NCBI GenBank assembly: GCA_031418715.1
Contig: JANOJL010000059.1
Coordinates: 62,001-126,000, forward strand
Source of the DNA: JANMDU01 sp031418715
Lineage (GTDB): Bacteria > Pseudomonadota > Gammaproteobacteria > Burkholderiales > Burkholderiaceae_C
Length of the DNA: 64,000 nt
Direction: 5' to 3'
Shown here: in pieces, positions 49,983-58,519 of the stretch
How the letters are laid out: each line of letters begins with the position of its first letter
How positions within the stretch are numbered: position 1 is the stretch's first letter
The notes under the pieces: generated by a model
Databases searched by the model: none
Seen by the model: the letters and a program-made list of their open reading frames with translations, nothing else
What the model was told of the DNA's origin: nothing
Program-made: the position numbers and the translations under genes

Positions 49983-50333
49983 CTATCCGCCCAGCCATCG
50001 CTGCACTGCCAACATCGCATGCAGTGCCAGCATCCCAGTGATCACCGTCATCAAAATATTCCCTTTGAATCTCAGCGCCACGCCAAAGGCAAGAACAGCT
50101 GCGGCATAGCGAGGCCAAAGCTCCCAGCCGCCAAATTGCCCCGCGGAAATGGCGACGCCACTGGCCACAATGGCCGCAAAGATCGCAGGGACGATCAGTT
50201 TCAACCCATGCTCTAGCCATTCGGGCATGTCGCGATTGGCAAACAGGCCGATGAATGAATAGCGGATCAAAAACGTGCCCAGCCCGAGGCCGAGTACCAC
50301 CAGCCAGCTGTCTAAAGTCGTCATGTTGCTCAT
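49983..50333 (-). CDS. azlD: AzlD family branched-chain amino acid exporter small subunit
   Basis: The 116-residue membrane protein has four predicted helices with the AzlD signature GLGTFLIRYSFIGLFA and the PAIFAAIVASGVA helix. AzlC and AzlD together export branched-chain amino acids or analogues. Its ATG overlaps the azlC stop as ATGA, so translation is coupled. A short hairpin (CTATCG/CGATAG, 49954-49973) follows the stop but lacks a U-tract. Confidence 0.92.
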   Translation of the reverse strand: MSNMTTLDSWLVVLGLGLGTFLIRYSFIGLFANRDMPEWLEHGLKLIVPAIFAAIVASGVAISAGQFGGWELWPRYAAAVLAFGVALRFKGNILMTVITGMLALHAMLAVQRWLGG

Positions 50334-51052
50334 CGCAAAACACTCCTAATCGCCAAAAACTTCTCAGCCAACAAACCCGCCAAGAGCCCCAACAAACACG
50401 CTGCAATCATCCCTAGCTTGAGCGGCAAGGCATACAGCACCACACTCGCCACCGCGCCCGCCACAGCCGCAGCCCCCAGCGGCAGGCTACGCACCGAGGT
50501 GGCTAGCGTGGCGATAAAAGCCAGTGGAATCGCAAAATCAAGTTGCCAACTCGCAGGAATCACATTGCCCGCGAACACGCCCACCGCACAAAACACCACC
50601 CAAGAAGGCCAGAGCACCACCACCATGCCCGCGTAATACGCCAGCAGCGGATCATGCCCTTCCTCAGGGTATTTTTCTTCGCGCTGCTGCATGAAAGCAA
50701 AGACGTTATCCACCAAGAAGAAAGCCGCCAGCATGCGCTTGGGCGGAGATAAATGACGCACTCTTGGCGCCATTCCAGCGCTATAAACCGCCATGCGCAG
50801 ATTCACCACCAAGCCGGAAAGTATCGCAATCCAAAGCGACGGTGAGCCTTGCAAAAGCTGCGTCAGAACTGCTTGCGAAGAGCCGCCAAACACCAAACCC
50901 GGCAAAGCCAGCGCCGCAGTCAGCGACAAACCCGCATTGACCGAAGCCACACCACAGACCACGGCAAACGGCAAATACGAAGGCACCATCACAGCACAAT
51001 CGCGCATCCCATCGCGAAAAGCCGCACGCTCTATTTTTTCAGATTCACTCAT
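50330..51052 (-). CDS. azlC: AzlC family branched-chain amino acid exporter large subunit
   Basis: The 240-residue product has about five to six helices and the AzlC motifs PSYLPFAVVCGVASVNAGLS and GGSSQAVLTQLL, with NLRMAVYSAGMAPRVRHLS. It is partner of AzlD. The pair lies downstream of an aminotransferase and near an Lrp/AsnC regulator, a context that fits amino-acid homeostasis and may be Lrp-controlled, as azlCD is in Bacillus; for this genome it is inference. Confidence 0.93.
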   Translation of the reverse strand: MSESEKIERAAFRDGMRDCAVMVPSYLPFAVVCGVASVNAGLSLTAALALPGLVFGGSSQAVLTQLLQGSPSLWIAILSGLVVNLRMAVYSAGMAPRVRHLSPPKRMLAAFFLVDNVFAFMQQREEKYPEEGHDPLLAYYAGMVVVLWPSWVVFCAVGVFAGNVIPASWQLDFAIPLAFIATLATSVRSLPLGAAAVAGAVASVVLYALPLKLGMIAACLLGLLAGLLAEKFLAIRSVLR

Positions 51053-51067
51053 TTATTGATTCATTTA

Positions 51068-51133
51068 CTCTCAAATTAATAGCGATCTGAGCACGTTTTA
51101 TAACGGGTAGCAGCCTATTTCGCTTATAAATTT
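51068..51133 (+). repeat. Dispersed repeat copy 16
   Basis: Forward copy: tactctcaaattaATAGCgatcTGaGCAcgttttATAACGGgTAGcaGCCTAttTcGCTTATAAA. It touches the stop codon of the downstream-ending aminotransferase gene. Confidence 0.85.
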
Positions 51134-52302
51134 TAAACAGACTGCGCATCCAACCATCCGCGCAGCCTCTCCACGCCCTGCCCCAACCTCAGTAGTTCTT
51201 TGGATGCAAAACACCAGCGCAGCCAGCCCTGCGCCTCAGGCGCAAAAGCATTTCCAGGCGCTAAGCCCAGGCCCGCTTCCAGCACGAGGCGCTTGGCCGT
51301 CTCAAGTGAATCGTCAAAGCCATCGAGCTTGAAAAACGCGTACATCCCGCCCTTGCTCGCCGCCACGCGCACCTGCGGCAAAGCCTGCAATTGCGTCACC
51401 AACTCATCACGACAGGTATGCAAATGCGCCGCGATACGCGGCGTGACTTGCGCTGTGCGCTGTAGTGCCATTGCTGCCGCATGTTGGATGAACACCGGGC
51501 TGCAAGAGGTGTTGAATTCCAGCAGCTTGCCCACCTGCGCACTCACGCCACCGGGCAACACCATCCAGCCCACGCGCCAGCCCGTCATGAGAAAGCTCTT
51601 GCTCGTCGAGCCGACAGTAATCACGCGGTCTTGCGCTGTGATGATGTCTAGGAAGCTCGGCGCGCAGCCGTTTTGCGTATCACCCGCGTAGTAAAGCCGC
51701 TCATAGACTTCGTCCGCCAAAATCCAAGTGCCTGTTTTGCGGCAATGCGAGAGGATCGTCTCTTGCTCAGCGCGTGTCAGCGTCCAGCCTGTGGGATCGT
51801 TGGGTGCATTGAGCACCAGCATTTTAGTCTTTGGCGTGATCGCATCTAGCAGGCGCTGCATGTCCAACTGCCATGCACCTTGGCGGTCGGGCGCGAGGCT
51901 CACGCAGCGCACGCGAGCGCCCATGATCAGCGGCTGCGCCGTCAAATTCGGCCACACTGGCGTCACCGCCACCACTTCATCACCCGCATCAAGCAGCGTT
52001 TGGCAAGCAATCATCAGCGCGTTCACGCCGCCCGCCGTTACCGCGATGCGATCTTGTGAAATAGCAGCGTGCAACCCACTTGCATATTGCGCAATCGCTT
52101 CGCGCAGAGCGGGCAGGCCCAGATTGTGCGAATAGAAAGTCTCCCCGCGTTGCAACGATTCAATGGCCGCTTGGCGAATGAATTCCGGCGTGACTTCATC
52201 GCTCTCACCAAACCAAAAAGGCAACACGCCTTCGCGCCCTAAGCCTGCATTGGCCACTTCGCGGATTTTGGATTCCTCTAAATTCTGAATGATGGCTCTC
52301 AT
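51133..52302 (-). CDS. Class I/II pyridoxal-phosphate-dependent aminotransferase
   Basis: The 389-residue product starts at ATG 52302 (MRAIIQNLEESKIREVANAG). Family motifs are FWFGESDEVTPEFIRQAA, YSHNLGLPALREAIAQYA, NAPNDPTGW with the cofactor Asn, DEVYERLYY, and the PLP-lysine motif VGSTSKSFLMTGWRVGWM. It is close to the AspC-like/MalY-independent class I group; the amino-acid preference is open. The in-frame extension to 52596 overlaps the divergent Lrp gene and is rejected. It is probably regulated by that Lrp-type protein. Confidence 0.93.
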   Translation of the reverse strand: MRAIIQNLEESKIREVANAGLGREGVLPFWFGESDEVTPEFIRQAAIESLQRGETFYSHNLGLPALREAIAQYASGLHAAISQDRIAVTAGGVNALMIACQTLLDAGDEVVAVTPVWPNLTAQPLIMGARVRCVSLAPDRQGAWQLDMQRLLDAITPKTKMLVLNAPNDPTGWTLTRAEQETILSHCRKTGTWILADEVYERLYYAGDTQNGCAPSFLDIITAQDRVITVGSTSKSFLMTGWRVGWMVLPGGVSAQVGKLLEFNTSCSPVFIQHAAAMALQRTAQVTPRIAAHLHTCRDELVTQLQALPQVRVAASKGGMYAFFKLDGFDDSLETAKRLVLEAGLGLAPGNAFAPEAQGWLRWCFASKELLRLGQGVERLRGWLDAQSV

Positions 52303-52402
52303 GTTTCCATCGTAGTGCGTTTTTCGTTGCGACAAGCGCTTTGATTCTTGCTTTTTATCGCTCAATTTGCGTATTATTGGCAACAATCGTTCAATCCTCA
52401 TC

Positions 52403-52987
52403 ATGGTCACCAAACGCAAAATCACGCCGCCCGCCCTGCCCAAAAAGCAGCCCCTGCGCTTATCAACTCCCGAGCCCGCGCCAAGCACAGCGGAAGTTGA
52501 AGAGGTGCTCTCAGGCCTTGATCGGTTTGACACCCGCATCCTGCGCGAACTGCAAGCCGACGGCAGGCTCACCAACGCAGAGCTCTCAGAGCGCATCGGC
52601 CTCTCGCCAGCGCCCTGCTGGCGGCGCGTAAAGCGCCTCGAAAAAGAGGGCTACATCAGCGGCTACCACGCCCAACTCAACCGCCACAAAATCGGCCTCG
52701 GCGTGATCGCCTTCGTGCGCCTGTATGCGGACGTGAACACAGGCGCAGTCACGCGCGAACTGCGCGAAGCGTTGGTCAGATTACCCGAAGTGATGGATGT
52801 GCATCACATCTCAGGTGAAGGCTCATTTGAAATAACCGTTCTCGCTACCGATCTCGAATCGTATTCGCGCTTTGCGATGGAGACGTTGATCAACTTGCCG
52901 CATGTGAAGGATTTGCACACGAGCTTTTCTCTAGGCGAAGTGAAGGCTTCGAGGGAATTGCCTTTGGGGCATTTGTCAGTGCGGTAA
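52403..52987 (+). CDS. Lrp/AsnC family transcriptional regulator
   Basis: The 194-residue product starts at ATG 52403; a TTG twelve codons upstream is possible. It has a non-conserved basic, proline-rich N-terminal extension of about 45 residues. The classic Lrp part follows: LDRFDTRILRELQADGRLTNAELSERIGLSPAPCWRRVKRLEKEG helix-turn-helix and an RAM domain (MDVHHISGEGSFEITVLATDLESY). It is divergent from the aminotransferase-azlCD side and likely controls it. The extension is longer than in typical Lrp (about 165 residues total). Confidence 0.94.
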   Translation: MVTKRKITPPALPKKQPLRLSTPEPAPSTAEVEEVLSGLDRFDTRILRELQADGRLTNAELSERIGLSPAPCWRRVKRLEKEGYISGYHAQLNRHKIGLGVIAFVRLYADVNTGAVTRELREALVRLPEVMDVHHISGEGSFEITVLATDLESYSRFAMETLINLPHVKDLHTSFSLGEVKASRELPLGHLSVR

Positions 52988-53040
52988 GTTTTTTCTTTGA
53001 AGCAACGGTCTTTTCACTAAAAACTGTATGCGTCATGAAA

Positions 53041-53068
53041 TTGACACATAAATGAAATACTGTACTTT
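53041..53068 (+). promoter_or_regulatory. Candidate sigma-70 promoter for the hemerythrin-like gene
   Basis: A perfect -35 TTGACA (53041-53046) is followed after 16 bp by TACTTT (53063-53068), leaving a leader of about 70 nt before the start codon. Confidence 0.55.
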
Positions 53069-53146
53069 AGATCTGCGAATGCTTCAAATTCTTCGCTGTC
53101 GTTCAAGTTTCAAGTTATCAGCAACGCGTCATTTTTTAGGAACAAC

Positions 53147-53671
53147 ATGGGATTTTTTAGCAATTTATTTGGGAAACCATCTGCATCACCTCATGTGCAG
53201 GCTCGTGTTGCCGAGCTTCGTGACAATGTTGTGCAACGACAGCAAGATAAAAGTATCAGTTTTGATGCTGCCTTGGTTGGTAAACTCAAAGACGATCACA
53301 AAGAGCTTTTTAAAATTTATGGTCGAATCGTTGCCGCCAAAGATAGCAATAACTTCACGGGAATGGCACAATTGATGCGTGACTTCAAACTTATGCTGCA
53401 AACACACCTGATGGTAGAAAACGTACGCTTTTACGTCTACCTTCAACAGCAGTTTGCAGGCGACAGCGATGTGGTGGGATTCATCACCGATGTTCGCAAA
53501 GAAATGGACGGCATTGCACGCGCAGCCATCCAGTTCACCAATACTTATGCCGTCGATTCGTACACAGAAGAAATGAAAAAAGATTTTGCTAAAGAGCTCA
53601 ACGCCATTGGTCAAGTTTTAGTTAAGAGAATCGCAATGGAAGAGTCGCGTTTGTACACTTTGTATTCATGA
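53147..53671 (+). CDS. Hemerythrin-like HHE domain protein
   Basis: The 174-residue product has an amphipathic N-terminal segment (MGFFSNLFGKPS) and a four-helix hemerythrin-type pattern. Candidate metal ligands are His in LKDDHKELFKIYGRI, His/Glu in LMLQTHLMVENVRFYVYLQQQF, and Glu in KRIAMEESRLYTLY. Some expected histidines are replaced by glutamate or absent, so the metal site may be altered. Possible roles include oxygen, NO or iron sensing or storage. It is a single gene with its own promoter and is slightly AT-richer than neighbours. Confidence 0.8.
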   Translation: MGFFSNLFGKPSASPHVQARVAELRDNVVQRQQDKSISFDAALVGKLKDDHKELFKIYGRIVAAKDSNNFTGMAQLMRDFKLMLQTHLMVENVRFYVYLQQQFAGDSDVVGFITDVRKEMDGIARAAIQFTNTYAVDSYTEEMKKDFAKELNAIGQVLVKRIAMEESRLYTLYS

Positions 53672-54099
53672 TCTGCAGCTTTAGGCGCATGGGTCACTTT
53701 TGGAGGCTCATAGGATCTGTGGGTCAGCGCACTGTGGATTGGCTTGCAAAGCCCTACGATATTCGACTGCTCTTGTCGTTGCGCAAGATGAATGCAACTT
53801 TGGCGTAAATACATTCTTGATTCAGCCAACACGAGCGAGCGAGAATTTTCTGCTTTGCACGTGGGCTTCGGCTCAGCGGGCATCAGCTTGGCGATTTTGG
53901 CAGCGCAGGGTTTGAAAATGCGTTGCGCTTTCTCGTTATCTCAAGCGACGGGTGTCGCGTGACTCCTGAGCTGACTCATGAGCCATGCTGATGACAGCCC
54001 AGCCGTGGCCGGTCTTGCTAAGTCGAAACCTTCCGCGTAAACACTACGTAATTGATAGCACTCAACGCAATAAATACGCCGGCTATTTGCCCAAAAGGC
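53672..54099. other. Gene-free region between hemerythrin-like gene and rdgB
   Basis: Short open frames exist on both strands but none has a ribosome-binding site, a recognisable domain or codon use like its neighbours. Dispersed repeat copy 17 occupies 54047-54103. The remainder (53700-53990) may be a decayed gene, but I could not identify a parent. Confidence 0.6.
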
Positions 54100-54103
54100 T
54101 TAC
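54047..54103 (+). repeat. Dispersed repeat copy 17
   Basis: Forward copy: gtaattgATAGCActCaaCGCAataaaTAcgcCGGCTAttTGCCcaaaAgGCTTAcgg. It overlaps the last bases of rdgB. Confidence 0.75.
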
Positions 54104-54705
54104 GGATTGAACCAATTCTCACGAATCAGCGCAACCATCTGACGCGCAGAAATTCCCCGGTGGCTAATCGCATTTTTATGCTCTGCATCGAGCTGTGCCA
54201 TGGTCTTGCCGAGCGACGGAATCCACATCACCGGATCAAAACCAAAGCCGCCATCACCGATTTCCTGCAGAGCAATCTCGCCATGCACCCGCCCCACAGA
54301 AATCAAAGGCTGCGGATCCTGCGGCGATAGCACTGCCACTTGTACACTGATCATTTTCGCCTGACGATTATTTTCACCCTGCATACGCTCCAACACAGCG
54401 CGGCGGTTGTTGTCGTCACTCTTCTCGTAGCCAAATTGCACGCAATAGTAAGCCGTATCCACACCCGGCAAACCGCCCCAAGCGTCAATGCATAAACCCG
54501 CATCATCCGCAATCGCTGGCAAACCAGTGTGCTCTGCGGCATTGCGGGCTTTCGTCAGGGCGTTTTCGACAAATGTTTTGTACGGCTCAGGCGCTTCGGG
54601 CACATTCAACTCGCTTTGCGCGATGAGCTGCACACCCAGCGGCGCAAACAGCGGCATCAGTTCAGCTAGCTTGCCTTTGTTGTTTGATGCAAGAACGATT
54701 TTCAT
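54100..54705 (-). CDS. rdgB: RdgB/HAM1 family XTP/dITP diphosphatase
   Basis: This housecleaning enzyme hydrolyses non-canonical purine triphosphates (XTP, dITP). The 201-residue product starts at ATG 54705 with KIVLASNNKGKLAEL. It shows FVENALTKARNAAEHTGLPAIADDAGLCIDAWGG and the C-terminal GGFGFDPVMW, and TMAQLDAEHKNAISHRG. It follows rph by 45 bp on the same strand, a common pairing. The usual third partner in related genomes (a HemW-like gene) is not present downstream. Confidence 0.96.
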   Translation of the reverse strand: MKIVLASNNKGKLAELMPLFAPLGVQLIAQSELNVPEAPEPYKTFVENALTKARNAAEHTGLPAIADDAGLCIDAWGGLPGVDTAYYCVQFGYEKSDDNNRRAVLERMQGENNRQAKMISVQVAVLSPQDPQPLISVGRVHGEIALQEIGDGGFGFDPVMWIPSLGKTMAQLDAEHKNAISHRGISARQMVALIRENWFNP

Positions 54706-54707
54706 GA

Positions 54708-54757
54708 CGAAAACGGGCTATCGCCCTTATAAATTAAGCGTAGTTTGCTACTAGTTT
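54708..54757 (-). repeat. Dispersed repeat copy 18
   Basis: Reverse copy: on the minus strand aaactagtagcaaactacgcttaattTATAAgGGCgatagcCcg. It fills the rph-rdgB gap and overlaps the last bases of rph. Confidence 0.6.
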
Positions 54758-55476
54758 AAGAGCGACTGCTTTTGCATATCAATCAATTCATTGATGCCTT
54801 TTTCAGCTAGCACCAGCAACGCATCCATCTCTTTGCGCGAAAAAGCCGCGCCTTCAGCTGTGCCTTGCACTTCCACATAATGCCCAGCACCCGTCATCAC
54901 CACATTCATATCGGTGTCGCAGCTGGAGTCTTCGGTATATTCCAAATCTAACAGCGGTGTACCTTGCACGATGCCCACTGAGATCGCAGCCACAGATGCC
55001 GTGATCGGCGATTCAGTCATCTTGCCTTGAGCGATCAACCAATTCACTGCATCTTGTGCAGCCACGAAAGCGCCGGTGATGCTGGCCGTACGCGTGCCGC
55101 CGTCGGCTTGCAAGACATCGCAATCCAAGCTGATGGTGCGCTCACCGAGCTTTTTCAAATCAAACACAGCACGCAAGCTGCGGCCAATCAGTCGCTGAAT
55201 CTCTTGTGTGCGCCCGCTTTGCTTACCCTTAGCTGCTTCGCGTGAGCTGCGATCATGCGTCGCACGAGGCAACATGCCATATTCCGCCGTGACCCAGCCT
55301 TCGCCCGAGCCCTTTTTGTGCGGTGGCACGCGCTCTTCCACGCTGGCAGTACAGAGCACTTTGGTATAGCCAAATTCAATCAACACCGAGCCTTCGGCAT
55401 GGATGGTGTATCCGCGGGTGATCTTGACTGCGCGCAATTGGTCTGCAGCGCGTTTGTCGGCACGTTGGTAGGTCAT
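54751..55476 (-). CDS. rph: Ribonuclease PH
   Basis: RNase PH is a phosphorolytic 3'-5' exoribonuclease that trims tRNA 3' ends. The 241-residue product starts at ATG 55476. It shows GSVLIEFGYTKVLCTASVEERVP, then GWVTAEYGMLPRATHDRSSREA, the phosphate-binding RTQEIQRLIGRSLRAVFDL, and LDCDVLQADGGTRTASITGAFVA. Length and motifs are normal. Confidence 0.97.
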   Translation of the reverse strand: MTYQRADKRAADQLRAVKITRGYTIHAEGSVLIEFGYTKVLCTASVEERVPPHKKGSGEGWVTAEYGMLPRATHDRSSREAAKGKQSGRTQEIQRLIGRSLRAVFDLKKLGERTISLDCDVLQADGGTRTASITGAFVAAQDAVNWLIAQGKMTESPITASVAAISVGIVQGTPLLDLEYTEDSSCDTDMNVVMTGAGHYVEVQGTAEGAAFSRKEMDALLVLAEKGINELIDMQKQSLLN

Positions 55477-55499
55477 GGTGATTTGATGGTTAAAGTTGT

Positions 55500-55604
55500 G
55501 TAACGCAAAAAGCGCTAAAAGATCGCGAAAAACACTAAAAGTACAAAAAATGAATGATGTTTTTTTTGCGTTTTTTTACGCAACTTTTACGTTTTTCGCG
55601 TTAC
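55500..55604. repeat. Phased A-tract / T-tract element (predicted curved DNA)
   Basis: Runs of 4-6 A occur at close to 10-bp intervals for about 50 bp (CGCAAAA, GCTAAAA, GCGAAAAA, ACTAAAA, ACAAAAAA). They are followed by runs of T at the same period (TTTTTTGCG, TTTTTTTACG, ACTTTTAC, GTTTTTCGCG), making a rough inverted repeat. Helically phased A-tracts bend DNA. It lies between the phosphatase stop and the rph start. Confidence 0.7.
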
Positions 55605-55618
55605 CTAGGAACTGATTT

Positions 55619-56545
55619 TTAAGGCTTGATCGACTTCGCAGCGGTCTTACGAATCGCGTCGTTGATCTCAGCAATCGATCGCTCAATCGCAGCATCATCC
55701 AGATCGTCAACGAAGTTTTCTAAGCCACCCGCTTGAATGGTAGAAGCAAATACGCCATCGCTGATGCTGTCTGTAGAGATCCCTTGAGTGGATTCAAAGG
55801 AATCGGGCGTTTCCCATTCCATCGCGATCACGGTCACGTTGTCGCTGTGTGCGCCGCCTTGGCGCAAGCCCAGCTCCACCACATCGGGTACCACATTGGC
55901 TACGGGTCCTTTGCACATGGTGTGGACAATGTCGTTGTCATTCACGCTACCCCACAGGCCGTCTGAGCAAAGCATGATGCGGTCGCCCTGCTGCAAGGTG
56001 TGTGGGCCAGAAATATCGTAAACCGGCTTGGTGGGTGAGCCCAAGCAAGTAAATAGCACGTTGCGATTCAAGCGCTCCATTTTGATGATGCCCGCAGCAT
56101 GTTGCTCAATATACGAATGGTCGCGGGTACGCACGACCATTGCGCCATCGCGCATAAAATACAGTCGCGAATCGCCGCAATGAATCCAAGTGGCCGCTCC
56201 GCCCTGTACCACACCTGCCACCAGCGTGGTGCGCGGTGTGTCGAGCATGCCTTTTTCACTGGCGTAGCGAATGATCTGGTGATGTGCCGCCATCAGTGCC
56301 ATTGCTAAAAATTCTGTCACATTGTTGATCAGCGGGCGCGCTTCTTTTTGGAAGAGCGCTGATAACGTTTGCAGCGCGAGCTGCGCCGCCACTTCGCCTT
56401 CCGGATGGCCACCCATACCGTCAGCCAATGCAAACATCACCGATTCGCGCGTGTAGCTGTAGCCCATGCGGTCTTCGTTTTTCTCGCGCCCACCCTTGCG
56501 ACTGACTTGAAATACCGAGAACTTCATTGGCTTGCCACTTTTCAT
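55619..56545 (-). CDS. PP2C-family serine/threonine protein phosphatase
   Basis: The 308-residue product starts at ATG 56545, overlapping the kinase stop as ATGA. PP2C metal-site motifs are present: RKGGREKNEDRMGYS, FALADGMGGHPEGEVAA, THCGDSRLY-like WIHCGDSRLYFMRDG, and a late GGAHSDNVTVIAMEW. The C-terminal ~60 residues are a non-catalytic acidic tail. It is the probable antagonist of the co-encoded Ser/Thr kinase; targets are unknown. Confidence 0.95.
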   Translation of the reverse strand: MKSGKPMKFSVFQVSRKGGREKNEDRMGYSYTRESVMFALADGMGGHPEGEVAAQLALQTLSALFQKEARPLINNVTEFLAMALMAAHHQIIRYASEKGMLDTPRTTLVAGVVQGGAATWIHCGDSRLYFMRDGAMVVRTRDHSYIEQHAAGIIKMERLNRNVLFTCLGSPTKPVYDISGPHTLQQGDRIMLCSDGLWGSVNDNDIVHTMCKGPVANVVPDVVELGLRQGGAHSDNVTVIAMEWETPDSFESTQGISTDSISDGVFASTIQAGGLENFVDDLDDAAIERSIAEINDAIRKTAAKSIKP

Positions 56546-57546
56546 TTCACATTACCAAATTTGGTGGCCTTGCCCACAGCCTTTTTCGTATCACTGACCA
56601 CGTTATCAAATTGCAAACGCATTTTTTCGCCTACTGACAAGCGGGTATACCGGCGCTCGCTCTCGGTACTCAGCTCTTTTTGCAAGGCAAAAACAGACTG
56701 TGGGCGTGAGAGCGGATCGAGCGACATGCACCATTCCACCACTTCAATCAAGTTGTCTGAATACACGCCGCGCAAACGCGACAGTGCAAGGGACAAGCGG
56801 TCTTTTTCTAAACGCTGCGGCGCATCGTTGGGCGGATAGCCTTGCATGCTGGCATAAATACAAGCGCCGATGGCGTAAATATCCGTCCACGGACCCATGC
56901 TCGCATCGCGGCGATACATCTCAGGTGCGGCAAAACCGGGTGTGTACATCGGGCGAATGAAATTACCTTCTTTGCTCAAAACCTCGCGTGCCGCGCCAAA
57001 GTCAATTAGCACGGCTTTGTTGTCATCAGTAATGAAAATGTTGGCTGGCTTGATATCGAGGTGGAGCATTTTGTGCTGATGCACGATACGCAAACCGCGC
57101 AAAATTTCGTCATACAAACTGCGAATCGTGGATTCGCGGAACACTTTCTGCTTCTTCAGTTCGCGCGCGGTGATGATGAAATCTTGCAAGGTGCCACCTT
57201 CGAGATAATTCATCACCATGTAGACGGTTTCGTTTTCGCGAAAGAAATTCAGCACGGAAACGACTGAAGGATGCGAAATTTGTGCCAGCGAGCGGCCTTC
57301 TTCAAAAAAGCTTTTCAGCCCCAATCGATATAGCGATAATTTGTCGGGTTGCACCTGCGGCAACAGCTCGCCCGGCGCACGCGTGGCCAAGCTAGAGGGC
57401 AAATATTCTTTGATGGCGACCTGTTGGCCTTCACTGTCAACCGACAGATACACCACCCCAAAACCGCCAGCCGAGACTTTGCGAACAACACGATAGCCGC
57501 CAATGACGGTGTCGGGTGGCAGAGAAGCAGGTTTAACTTTAGACAT
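56542..57546 (-). CDS. Serine/threonine protein kinase (Hanks type)
   Basis: The 334-residue product starts at ATG 57546 (MSKVKPASLPPDT); an ATG four codons earlier would overlap yicC. The kinase domain has the glycine loop VSAGGFGVVYLS, the ATP lysine in QQVAIKEYLP (Lys46), catalytic HLDIKPANIFI (with Leu in place of Arg of HRD), DFGAA and APEMYRRD. The missing Arg before the catalytic Asp marks a non-RD kinase. The C-terminus lacks a transmembrane or PASTA region, so the kinase is cytosolic. It is translationally coupled to the PP2C phosphatase. Confidence 0.94.
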   Translation of the reverse strand: MSKVKPASLPPDTVIGGYRVVRKVSAGGFGVVYLSVDSEGQQVAIKEYLPSSLATRAPGELLPQVQPDKLSLYRLGLKSFFEEGRSLAQISHPSVVSVLNFFRENETVYMVMNYLEGGTLQDFIITARELKKQKVFRESTIRSLYDEILRGLRIVHQHKMLHLDIKPANIFITDDNKAVLIDFGAAREVLSKEGNFIRPMYTPGFAAPEMYRRDASMGPWTDIYAIGACIYASMQGYPPNDAPQRLEKDRLSLALSRLRGVYSDNLIEVVEWCMSLDPLSRPQSVFALQKELSTESERRYTRLSVGEKMRLQFDNVVSDTKKAVGKATKFGNVK

Positions 57547-57556
57547 AATCGGGTGC

Positions 57557-58516
57557 ATGTCAGTTTACAGCATGACAGGCTACGCCAGCCTGCAAACCAC
57601 CTCTACATCCACTCCCGCCGGCTTGGCCATGCCGCGTCTAGGCTTGGAGCTGCGCTCCGTTAACAGCCGTTTTCTGGATTTGAGCTTCAAACTCGGCGAT
57701 GAACTGCGCAGCCAAGAGAGTATTTTGCGCGAGCTTCTCACGGCGCGTTTGAAGCGCGGCAAGGTCGAGCTGCGCGCCTACGTGGCGCATGAAACGGGCG
57801 CAACTGCCGTGCTCACTGCCCCGCCCGCAAGCTTATTGCAACAGCTTTCTCATGCGCAGGAGCAAGTTCACGCTTGGCTGCCGCAAGCGCAGGCGCTGTC
57901 GGTAGCAGACGTGCTGCGTCTGTCAAGCGGACAGGCGCATGCGCCCCAAGCCGATTTTTCTGCTGCCTTGCTTGCTTTGACAGAGCAAGCACTCACAGAT
58001 TTCATAGCCTCCAGAGAGCGAGAAGGTGCGCGACTTGCCACCATGCTGCGGGAGCGCTGCGCCCAGCTGCGCAATCTGGTTCAAACCGCTCAACCTCTTG
58101 TGCCAACACTCGTTGCGGCACAGCAACAACGCTTCCTAGAGCGTTTCACAGATGCGTTGAGACAAGCCGACAGTACCGGCCAGCTTTCGTCCACCGCCGC
58201 CCAAGAGCGTGCCCTGACAGAAGCGGCCGCCTTCGCCATCCGCATTGACGTGGCAGAAGAACTCACGCGCCTGAACGCCCATTTGGATGAAATTGACGGG
58301 CTTCTCGCTGGCAAAGTCAGAAACGCATCTGGCAAAGACAAAACCGCCAACAGCTCCGGCGAACTCGGCAAACGCCTTGACTTCACCATCCAAGAGCTGC
58401 ATCGCGAGGCCAACACGCTGGGGAGTAAATCTTCCACGCTAGAACTTTCCCGTATTAGCGTAGACATGAAAGTGCTGATCGAGCAAATGCGCGAACAGGT
58501 ACAAAATATCGAATGA
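57557..58516 (+). CDS. yicC: YicC/YloC family endoribonuclease-like protein
   Basis: The 319-residue product starts at ATG 57557 (MSVYSMTGYASLQ) or five codons later. YicC hallmarks are MTGYA at the N-terminus, LELRSVNSRFLDLSFKLGDELRSQE, and the C-terminal GKRLDFTIQELHREANTLGSKSSTLELSRISVDMK in two blocks. Characterised relatives are RNases that help degrade small RNAs. Its start lies 10 bp from the kinase start on the other strand. It begins the yicC-gmk-rpoZ-spoT run. Confidence 0.96.
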   Translation: MSVYSMTGYASLQTTSTSTPAGLAMPRLGLELRSVNSRFLDLSFKLGDELRSQESILRELLTARLKRGKVELRAYVAHETGATAVLTAPPASLLQQLSHAQEQVHAWLPQAQALSVADVLRLSSGQAHAPQADFSAALLALTEQALTDFIASREREGARLATMLRERCAQLRNLVQTAQPLVPTLVAAQQQRFLERFTDALRQADSTGQLSSTAAQERALTEAAAFAIRIDVAEELTRLNAHLDEIDGLLAGKVRNASGKDKTANSSGELGKRLDFTIQELHREANTLGSKSSTLELSRISVDMKVLIEQMREQVQNIE

Positions 58517-58519
58517 AAA

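Noticed and set aside
53700..53915. Overlapping short frames of 70-90 codons on both strands
   Set aside because: No ribosome-binding site, conserved domain or codon bias; treated as non-coding or decayed.
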